Positions 1-5,645 of a DNA stretch of 6,912 nt are shown here, one piece after another. The translations under genes were made by a program, and so were the position numbers. Within the stretch, counting starts at the first letter, position 1, and each line of letters starts with the position of its first letter. The notes under the pieces are model-generated. The model saw only the letters and a program-made list of their open reading frames with translations. It was not told where the DNA came from and made no database searches. The stretch is taken from assembly GCA_036397995.1 (NCBI GenBank), contig DASWHX010000193.1, forward strand, positions 1 through 6,912. Direction: 5' to 3'. This DNA comes from DASWHX01 sp036397995 (lineage in GTDB: Bacteria; Bacteroidota; Bacteroidia; Cytophagales; Cyclobacteriaceae).

Positions 1-1923
1 TTCCAGGGTTTTCTCATTAATTATGATTTCACTTTCTTCAAACTTCCCGGATTTTCCGCTATAATTTCTTCCCGCAATCAACTTATGATCATGTAGAGGA
101 ATGTAGTTTTCGTCAACCTGGACAAAATATACAAAAATAGAATCATTCGGATCCTGGTATTTCAATGATGCTGACCAGAAATTACCAATACTGGGAACCA
201 GGTTTGATCCGGAAATCCGAATGATTTCGGGAATCTCGCTAAACTCTTTTCGCATTATCGCGGCGTCATTACCCTGAAGTCTAACATTCAAAATATTGTC
301 AGTGGTGAACCCAAGGTTAAAGGCCAGCGAATGCTTGTATTGATTGAATCCGATAACCGTAGCAGTTATGAACATGAGAGAGATCGTGTATTGAATGGCT
401 ATTAAAGCCTTTCTGAAATTCAGATGTCTGAATCCTTTTATTGAGGCAGCGTTTTTAAGAACCTTTACGGGACTTATTCTGCTGAAAAATATTGCGGGAA
501 GTATCCCGGATATGAAGCCGACAAAAATGGCCAGGAGAATAAAACCAATGATTACGGCGGGACTAATTTTTAATGATACTATTTCTAATAACTCAGGATC
601 AATGGTTAGAAATTGATTTCTAAGCAGAATGAAAACACCCGCGGAAAGCAGTAGCGCTAAGAGTGAAATTACTATTGATTCAGACATAAATTGCCAGATT
701 ACATTGCCGCGGTTCGCTCCGATTACTTTCCTTACTCCAACCTCACGGCCTCTTCGAATAGATCGCGCTATGGACAGATTTGTATAATTGAAAGCAGCTG
801 ACAACATTACGACAAAAGCCAATACACCGACAATCCACAAAATGACCGGATCCATATTTGCTCCGTCGTTGTTGCTAAGATTAGGCCCAAGAACAAATTG
901 ACTCATGGGCTGCAGCCATAAAGATATTTTAATGTGCTCCAGAACAGAATTCTCAGTATCAGATAAATTATTGAGATTCGCCTGTAAACCTGTAGTTTTA
1001 CCCTTATCGGGTAATAATACGTACACGTAATTCATCCACATGCTGGTCCATCCATATAACCTATCGTTATTCCGATTCTGAATATCAAAAGTGGAGAAGG
1101 AGCCAAGCGCTTCGAATTTAATGTGAGAGAATTCAGGAATGTCTTTCAGGATGCCGGTAACCACATAATTAGTGGTGTCGAGTGTCACAATTTTGCCCAG
1201 GCCACTTTCAATGCCAAAAATCTTTTTAGAGGTTTGTTCAGTAAGTACAATGGAGTAGGGCTCGGCCAAAGCATTACCCGGATTGCCTTCCAGCATTGGA
1301 AACGAAAAAATAGATAGGAAAGAATTGTCTGCCCACAGTCCTCTGACAGGAATTATTTTTTCTCCAAAATGTGCATCACCGCTGAAATTTCTTCTAAGAA
1401 TGCTTACAGCTTCCGCGCCGGCCATGTTTTCCCGGAGCAGCAGGCCGGTTTTGATGGAAGTAGACGCGTAAGGCCAGGGGTCGTCCTTCTGGTCAGCCCA
1501 GGTACTGTTTACGCGGTAAATCCTGTCTTTATTCATATGAAACAAATCATAAGATTTTAAGTCGGAAATAATGGAAATCAGCAATAACCCGACAGACATG
1601 CTTATGGCCAATCCTACAATATTGATCGCTGAAAAAAGTTTGTTTCTGATAATGTTTCTTCCTGATGTTTTAATGTAGCTTCCTAACATAATCCAGTTTG
1701 TTATTAGGTTTATGAATTGAAATTTTTTAAGCGTGTAAGGTCTGAAGAATTTGAAGGCATCTATAACATAATTAAACCTTGCATAAAATGGCCCCCTGGT
1801 TCTTAGGTTTTCATCAAAGTATTCGTTCAAATCTCCCTGGAGGTCTTCCGCAATATCCGGTTTGCAATACCATTCAATAAACCGGGTTGCCCATTTAGGA
1901 GGTTTAGCCTTGGTACTTTTCAT
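1..1923 (-). CDS. ABC transporter permease, FtsX/MacB-like with N-terminal permease prefix domain (C-terminus beyond window)
   Basis: The frame is open from an ATG at 1923 to the left edge: 641 codons with no stop, so the C-terminus is cut off by the window. Residues about 8-62 (PPKWATRFIEW, DIAEDLQGDL, then an aromatic, basic stretch ending FFRPY) match the 'permease prefix domain 2' that precedes some Bacteroidota permeases. The first MacB-type module follows: TM1 at about 97-120, a periplasmic domain at about 121-355, TM2 at 357-380, the EVGVRKVIGA coupling segment at 394-403, TM3 at 413-435 and TM4 at 452-482. A second module starts with TM5 at about 503-525, and its periplasmic domain is entered before the edge. 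Family members of this layout have about 800-890 residues, so roughly a fifth to a quarter is missing. There is no ATPase domain. Such permeases work with a separate LolD/MacB-like ATPase in efflux or envelope lipid/lipoprotein traffic; the substrate here is unknown. The start overlaps the padR stop (ATGA), which implies co-transcription and translational coupling. Confidence 0.93.
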   Translation of the reverse strand, partial: MKSTKAKPPKWATRFIEWYCKPDIAEDLQGDLNEYFDENLRTRGPFYARFNYVIDAFKFFRPYTLKKFQFINLITNWIMLGSYIKTSGRNIIRNKLFSAINIVGLAISMSVGLLLISIISDLKSYDLFHMNKDRIYRVNSTWADQKDDPWPYASTSIKTGLLLRENMAGAEAVSILRRNFSGDAHFGEKIIPVRGLWADNSFLSIFSFPMLEGNPGNALAEPYSIVLTEQTSKKIFGIESGLGKIVTLDTTNYVVTGILKDIPEFSHIKFEALGSFSTFDIQNRNNDRLYGWTSMWMNYVYVLLPDKGKTTGLQANLNNLSDTENSVLEHIKISLWLQPMSQFVLGPNLSNNDGANMDPVILWIVGVLAFVVMLSAAFNYTNLSIARSIRRGREVGVRKVIGANRGNVIWQFMSESIVISLLALLLSAGVFILLRNQFLTIDPELLEIVSLKISPAVIIGFILLAIFVGFISGILPAIFFSRISPVKVLKNAASIKGFRHLNFRKALIAIQYTISLMFITATVIGFNQYKHSLAFNLGFTTDNILNVRLQGNDAAIMRKEFSEIPEIIRISGSNLVPSIGNFWSASLKYQDPNDSIFVYFVQVDENYIPLHDHKLIAGRNYSGKSGKFEESEIIINEKTLE

Positions 1924-2252
1924 CTGGTTGAAATAACAGTTTTAGGAATTGTACTCCAGATCTGATCACGAACTTTTTTTGTTTTAACCAGGGCGGTTTT
2001 ACCTGAAGAAGTCACCGTATAAAATCGCTTTCGTTTGCCACCGCGCGCTTTGGTCGCTTCGCCCAATCTGCTTTTTGTAAATCCTTTTTCTTCCAGTCTG
2101 TTTAATACCGCGTGAACAACCCCCAACTTCACTGCTCTTCCCGTATTCTTCTTTAGTCCTTTACAGATTTCCACGCTGTAGGCATCGTCTGATAAAGAGG
2201 CTATGGTTAACAATACCACCTCTTCAAACTCACCCAGGTTCGTTCCTTTCAT
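1920..2252 (-). CDS. PadR-family transcriptional regulator
   Basis: This 110-residue protein has a PadR winged helix-turn-helix covering almost its full length. It opens with LGEFEEVVLLTIASLSDDAYSV-type sequence (helix 1 and the AY-x-V-E-I turn at about residues 6-29). The recognition region is TGRAVKLGVVHAVLNRLEEKG at about 37-57, and the wing is RLGEATKARGGKRKRFYTVT at about 62-81. The short C-terminus, without a long dimerisation helix bundle, is usual for the small PadR group paired with ABC permeases in Bacteroidota. PadR proteins are typically dimeric repressors released by a ligand or cell-envelope stress. The stop overlaps the start of the downstream permease by four bases, so the pair is almost surely one operon and the regulator probably controls its own transporter. 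There is no Shine-Dalgarno sequence upstream, only AT-rich sequence, as is common in this phylum. The ligand is unknown. Confidence 0.93.
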   Translation of the reverse strand: MKGTNLGEFEEVVLLTIASLSDDAYSVEICKGLKKNTGRAVKLGVVHAVLNRLEEKGFTKSRLGEATKARGGKRKRFYTVTSSGKTALVKTKKVRDQIWSTIPKTVISTR

Positions 2253-2268
2253 AAATATTAATTATTTA

Positions 2269-2286
2269 TTACGTAAATGTATGTAA
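2269..2286. promoter_or_regulatory. Candidate PadR operator upstream of padR
   Basis: TTACGTAAATGTATGTAA is an imperfect 18-base palindrome: 7 of 9 position pairs are complementary, with perfect TTAC/GTAA outer arms. It lies 16 to 34 bases upstream of the padR start codon. Known PadR operators are often short AT-rich dyads with ATGT/ACAT-like half-sites overlapping the promoter; this site contains ATGTATGT. On the minus strand the enclosed TACATTTA (2274-2281) matches the Bacteroidota -7 element TAnnTTTG except for its last base, although no -33 TTTG sits at a good distance. Autoregulation is inferred from position and symmetry only. Confidence 0.4.
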
Positions 2287-2363
2287 AATAGTTGCAAATA
2301 GAAAAAATCCTTTTACTACGCTGTGTAAATCCGGCCTTGCCAAATAACGGTAAGACGTTTTCT

Positions 2364-2468
2364 TTAGGTATTTACTACTATAAAGAGGGTTATTAAACTT
2401 CCTATAAAAAGAACCATAATGAAGATAACAAACCACAACCGTTTTATAGTATCAATAAGATTTTCCAT
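2364..2468 (-). CDS. Possible 34-residue single-span membrane miniprotein
   Basis: An ATG at 2468 opens 34 codons ending in TAA. The predicted peptide has a polar, partly charged N-terminus (MENLIDTIKRLW), then about 21 strongly hydrophobic residues (about 13-33, FVIFIMVLFIG followed by SLITLFIVV) and ends in NT. The basic KR pair just before the hydrophobic run predicts a cytoplasmic N-terminus. It lies in the same direction as padR, 111 bases upstream of it. An in-frame stop sits two codons before the ATG, so it cannot be longer. No clear ribosome-binding site or promoter is visible, but most genes in this phylum lack a Shine-Dalgarno sequence. The main doubt is that AT-rich, T-rich non-coding DNA readily gives hydrophobic peptides by chance. 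I recognise no family. Confidence 0.3.
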   Translation of the reverse strand: MENLIDTIKRLWFVIFIMVLFIGSLITLFIVVNT

Positions 2469-2556
2469 ATATCAATTCAATTAAAGTCTGTTTTAAAGAG
2501 ATAAAGTTGACTTGATGAATTGGCTATGGCCCTTCAGCAGAAATAAATTCGGGAAG

Positions 2557-2578
2557 AATTAAATTGGATAATTTAATT
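2557..2578. repeat. Perfect AT-only inverted repeat in the intergenic region
   Basis: Two 9-base arms, AATTAAATT (2557-2565) and AATTTAATT (2570-2578), are exact reverse complements separated by GGAT. There is no GC pair in the stem and no following T-run on either strand, so an intrinsic terminator is unlikely. A regulator-binding dyad is possible. It lies 89 bases upstream of the possible miniprotein start and about 300 bases upstream of the right-hand permease. Confidence 0.55.
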
Positions 2579-2727
2579 GGAACTAATGTCTTAAAACAAA
2601 CGGGAACTTTCATAAGGATAAAAGCTCTTCAAAAGTACGAATAGATTTAGCCGGTTGAATCAAAAGTTAAATAATTATTTTTAGGTTAACCGTAAACTAA
2701 TCTTTATAAAAAAATAGGAAATCATCA

Positions 2728-2755
2728 CGTTCAATTTTGGGCTTCAAACTGAACG
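2728..2755. promoter_or_regulatory. Candidate enhancer-binding-protein site (upstream activating sequence)
   Basis: The arms CGTTCAATTT (2728-2737) and AAACTGAACG (2746-2755) are complementary at 9 of 10 positions around an 8-base spacer, TGGGCTTC. The dyad centre, near 2741, is about 92 bases upstream of the GG of the proposed -24 element and about 116 bases before the inferred transcription start. That is the usual distance for dyads bound by sigma-54 activators of the NtrC/PspF type. A terminator is unlikely because no gene reads into it from either side. The activator is not encoded in this window. Confidence 0.4.
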
Positions 2756-2831
2756 ACTCATGTATCAAAAGGAAACACAATGTTTGGGCAATAGTTGGGG
2801 AATATGTTGTTAATCAATGTCTTATGATTCA

Positions 2832-2847
2832 TGGCACATTATTGGCA
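2832..2847 (+). promoter_or_regulatory. Candidate sigma-54 (RpoN) promoter of the right-hand permease gene
   Basis: TGGCACATTATTGGCA matches the sigma-54 consensus TGGCAC-N5-TTGCW at all defined positions but one (the second base of TTGCA is G). The invariant GG (2833-2834) and GC (2845-2846) are exactly 10 bases apart, as required. Transcription would start near 2858, giving a leader of about 23 bases before the ATG at 2881. The element points at the permease and has a dyad upstream at enhancer distance. The call rests on sequence and position only. Confidence 0.55.
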
Positions 2848-2880
2848 CTTTCAGGTGCTCTGGAATTAAACATTTAATGC

Positions 2881-5250
2881 ATGTTAAGTAATTACCTGAA
2901 AATAGCTTTTCGGAATATTGCCAGACACAAAGCCTATTCTGTGGTAAACATTCTGGGCTTGGCAGGCAGTTTTGCCATTACTATTCTTATAATATTTTAC
3001 TCTAACAGTGTACTTACCTATGATAAGTTTCACGAAGACTCTGACAACATATATTTTATGTACCGGGACAGAGCCACCGAAGATGGACGTCTGGATGTCT
3101 TTGACACCTGGTATCCTTTGGCGGAGGTAACGGTGGAAGAGTTTCCAGTCGTTGAAAGCGGAACCCGGATGGTTACTATTGGTAATACGTGGGTGGAATT
3201 AGATGAAAAGAGGTATGAGCAGCAATTAACTTATGCAGATTCTAATTTTTTCGAAGTTTTCTCCTGGCCTTTGTTGAAAGGGGACCCGGAAACGGTTTTA
3301 GATGATCCCAATTCCGTTGTTATTAGCAGTGCAATTGCTCAGCGATTTTTTGGAAATGAAGATCCAATTGGGAAAACCCTGACTTTCGGCTTTGCAACTC
3401 AACGAATGGTTACGGGAGTTTTGGGAGAAATACCTTCTAATTCCTCTTATACCTTTGAGTGCATTGTTCCTCTTAATGATCGACAGGTTACTCAATGGCT
3501 GGGAGAGAATCACTGGCGTGGTTCATTTTGCGAAACATTTATAAAGCTGCGACCGGATGCTGATCCCAATGCACTCAGACCCCAGCTAGGTTTGTTGATG
3601 GAAAAGTATGTGAATGAGCAGGAGCAAGGAGATTTTCTTATTCTCCCAATTGGGGATTTATACGACAAGATTACGGGCCGTAAGAAATATGCGCATATTC
3701 TTCTTTGGGTAGCATTTGGAATTTTGGTAATTGCAATAATCAATTTCACAAATCTGGCAACCGCCCAAAGTTTGTTGCGGGTGAAAGAAGTGGGTGTGAG
3801 AAAAGTATTGGGTGCAAGCAAGAACAGGTTGATAAATCAATTTCTGGGGGAATCTATGATGATGGCGATTATATCGCTCATTACCGGCGGATTACTTGCC
3901 GAATTACTTGTAAATGACTTTGGTGAAATGGTGAATATGAATTTGGAAACTAACTACTTTCAAGAACCGGTTTTCCTGGCTCTGATTCTGGGAATTGGCA
4001 TCATAGTCGGATTGGTATCGGGATTCTATCCGGCTTTTTTTGTTTCCCGGATGCAGGCAGGAAAAATACTAAAAGGTGAAAATGTGAAAGGCGGCAGAAT
4101 GAGTTTCAGGAATGTTTTGGTAATGATTCAATTCGTGCTTGCTATAGTGCTTGTAAGTGGAGTTGGGATTATCATGCGGCAAATTAATTTCATGAAGAAT
4201 CATGATCTGAATTTTGATCAGAAAAATGTTATCGTAATTCCACTATCCTTGCGTGATTTTCGCGACCCTTCAACCGCGCTGCCCAGAATTATTTCCTTCA
4301 GAAATGAATTAGTAAATATTGCGGGAGTGAATACGGTAACCGGCTCCAGTTCAGTACCGGGAAATTACCGTCAAAGTTTTTCTCTTTTTCTGGCGGAAGG
4401 AAAAATGGACGTCACTCTTGACTGGCAGGTAGCGGTAATTGACCATGAATTTTTTGAAACCTATGGAGTCAAAATGATTGAAGGAAGATCGTTCATTCAA
4501 GGTTCAAGTAGCGATTTTGATCGCGGTGTAATTCTAAATCAATCAGCCCTGAAGCAAATAGGCTGGGAAACGGGCGTAGGTAAGAAATTGTATTTCCCCC
4601 GTTCCAGAGAAGAATTGGATGTGATTGGTGTGGTGGAAGATTTTAATGTGCAGTCACTTAGAGAACCTGTGCAGCCGCTTGTTCATTATTATGGAGGTGA
4701 CAGCGCCAGATCATACAGGTTTGTTTCTGTCAAGATCAATCCTGATTCGCGGGAACAGATACTTGCGGAAGTTGCCAGAACCTGGCAGCGAATGGATTTC
4801 GGTCAGGAATTAGAATATTACTTTCCTGCAGAAAGATTCAGGGAACTTTATGCAACAGAAGAAAATGTTGCCAGCGTACTTACTTTTTCCATGTCGTTTG
4901 CAATTCTGATTGCCTGCCTTGGACTTTACGCGCTGGCATCATTTAGTGTGGCTTTGAAATCAAAAGAGATCGCGATTAGAAAAGTGATGGGCGCCACTGT
5001 TCAATCCATCATTACCGCATTTTCACGAAAATATTTGCTACTGGTGGGAGTAGCCGGTATTCCTGCCTTTGTTCTTTCCTGGTATGGAATGAATATGTGG
5101 CTTGAAGACTTTGCCTATCGAATTACGATTGGAGCCGATATTTATCTGTTCACACTACTGCTTGTAATCCTGATTGCTTTTGCCACCATTGCCTGGCATG
5201 CTTTAAAGGCAGGCCGCACAAATCCAGTAGACTATTTAAGGGAGCAATAG
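2881..5250 (+). CDS. ABC transporter permease, FtsX/MacB-like, two-module (complete)
   Basis: This is a complete 789-residue inner-membrane permease with eight predicted membrane spans in two repeated MacB/FtsX modules. Module one has TM1 at about 20-42 after the family N-terminus LKIAFRNIARHKAYS, a MacB-type periplasmic domain at about 43-265, TM2 at 271-294, the EVGVRKVLGAS coupling segment at about 304-314, TM3 at 320-340 and TM4 at 365-390. Module two has TM5 at about 409-431, a second periplasmic domain at about 432-660, TM6 at 665-690, the coupling segment EIAIRKVMGA just after it, and TM7 and TM8 at about 718-740 and 755-780. It ends with the family motif NPVDYLREQ. It resembles the left-hand permease closely at the coupling segments but lacks the prefix domain. 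No ATPase domain is present, so a separate LolD/MacB-type ATPase must drive it. The family moves peptides, drugs, lipids or lipoproteins, or transmits force across the envelope; the substrate is unknown. A sigma-54-like promoter lies 34-49 bases before the ATG. Confidence 0.95.
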   Translation: MLSNYLKIAFRNIARHKAYSVVNILGLAGSFAITILIIFYSNSVLTYDKFHEDSDNIYFMYRDRATEDGRLDVFDTWYPLAEVTVEEFPVVESGTRMVTIGNTWVELDEKRYEQQLTYADSNFFEVFSWPLLKGDPETVLDDPNSVVISSAIAQRFFGNEDPIGKTLTFGFATQRMVTGVLGEIPSNSSYTFECIVPLNDRQVTQWLGENHWRGSFCETFIKLRPDADPNALRPQLGLLMEKYVNEQEQGDFLILPIGDLYDKITGRKKYAHILLWVAFGILVIAIINFTNLATAQSLLRVKEVGVRKVLGASKNRLINQFLGESMMMAIISLITGGLLAELLVNDFGEMVNMNLETNYFQEPVFLALILGIGIIVGLVSGFYPAFFVSRMQAGKILKGENVKGGRMSFRNVLVMIQFVLAIVLVSGVGIIMRQINFMKNHDLNFDQKNVIVIPLSLRDFRDPSTALPRIISFRNELVNIAGVNTVTGSSSVPGNYRQSFSLFLAEGKMDVTLDWQVAVIDHEFFETYGVKMIEGRSFIQGSSSDFDRGVILNQSALKQIGWETGVGKKLYFPRSREELDVIGVVEDFNVQSLREPVQPLVHYYGGDSARSYRFVSVKINPDSREQILAEVARTWQRMDFGQELEYYFPAERFRELYATEENVASVLTFSMSFAILIACLGLYALASFSVALKSKEIAIRKVMGATVQSIITAFSRKYLLLVGVAGIPAFVLSWYGMNMWLEDFAYRITIGADIYLFTLLLVILIAFATIAWHALKAGRTNPVDYLREQ

Positions 5251-5448
5251 TCTGGAAGTTAGTTATCATTTAGAATTTTTTCAGGCAAACTTATTTCTGC
5301 CAGTGAGTTCTCCTTCTTTATAAAATTCGGTTATTAAGAAAACTGTTAAATATTTCTATAGTATCAGTCTGGGAAAGCCGGGTATATTCACCCTCAGAAT
5401 GAACAAAGGGTGTTATACTAATCCTTTTTAGATTATAGTTGATCGTCT

Positions 5449-5462
5449 CTGCCGGACGGCAG
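5449..5462. repeat. Short GC-rich palindrome
   Basis: CTGCCGGACGGCAG is an exact inverted repeat with 6-base arms around GA, standing out from AT-rich surroundings. Similar CTGCCGGA/CCGGCAG-type palindromes are, from memory, scattered in some Cytophagales genomes, so it may be a degenerate interspersed element. No second copy occurs in this window. Confidence 0.4.
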
Positions 5463-5621
5463 CAGGCCACCACTACAATGCTTGAATAGTAAATCAAATA
5501 CAAGGTCATCACTTCTTCAAAAACGGTAGAACTTTCATAGTAGATAATTTAAGTAATTATTTTAGAGAACACTCTCGTAGATTATTTATATTGCTATTAC
5601 CTTCTTTATTCTTGTGATTTT

Positions 5622-5636
5622 AATTTAATTTAATTT
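5622..5636. repeat. AATTT pentamer tandem repeat (3 copies)
   Basis: Three exact AATTT units follow an ATTTT just downstream of the stop codon of the minus-strand LamG protein gene. It is a short low-complexity tract outside coding sequence with no evident function. Confidence 0.6.
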
Positions 5637-5645
5637 CTCAAAGCT

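Larger units (their letters stand above)
2253..2880. other. Divergent intergenic region between the padR-permease operon and the right-hand permease gene
   Basis: This 628-base AT-rich spacer separates two divergently transcribed units. It contains a candidate PadR operator next to padR, one possible 34-codon membrane miniprotein on the minus strand, an AT-only inverted repeat, a 28-base dyad and a sigma-54-like promoter next to the right-hand gene. An 8-base palindrome GGTTAACC also lies at 2684-2691. No tRNA, rRNA or recognised riboswitch was seen. It is long for a bacterial spacer, which fits control of both flanking units from within it. Confidence 0.8.
5251..5645. other. Convergent intergenic region without a convincing gene
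   Basis: This 395-base gap lies between the 3' ends of the plus-strand permease and the minus-strand LamG protein gene. It contains a GC-rich 14-base palindrome (5449-5462), a weak dyad CACCC...GGGTG (5389-5412) and a pentamer repeat near 5622-5636. A 64-codon minus-strand frame (5318-5512) is open here but has no recognisable family features. No strong GC stem with a T-run was found for either converging gene. Confidence 0.7.

Noticed and set aside
395..1560. Several plus-strand frames of 62-73 codons in the left region.
   Set aside because: All lie opposite the uninterrupted 641-codon permease frame, which has clear family motifs.
2783..2810. TTTG...TATGTTGT as a Bacteroidota housekeeping promoter (-33 TTTG, -7 TAnnTTTG) for the right-hand permease.
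   Set aside because: The -7 box misses two defined bases and the spacing of 16 is short; it is weaker than the sigma-54-like match.
2843..2858. A second TGGCAC overlapping the first, followed by GGTGC, as another sigma-54 promoter.
   Set aside because: GG and GC are 11 bases apart rather than the required 10, and the -12 box is poor; the preceding element fits better.
3510..3821. A 103-codon minus-strand frame within the right-hand permease.
   Set aside because: It is antisense to the periplasmic domain and TM2 of a clear permease, with no protein-like features.
5389..5412. CACCC...GGGTG dyad as an intrinsic terminator of the permease gene.
   Set aside because: Five-base arms with a 14-base loop and no T-run on either strand.
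5318..5512. A 64-codon minus-strand frame in the convergent spacer with a hydrophobic start (SSIVVVACC), suggesting a small lipoprotein or a gene remnant.
   Set aside because: No recognisable family and no promoter or ribosome-binding signal; part of it is merely the translated GC palindrome. It could be a decayed gene but the sequence does not show it.
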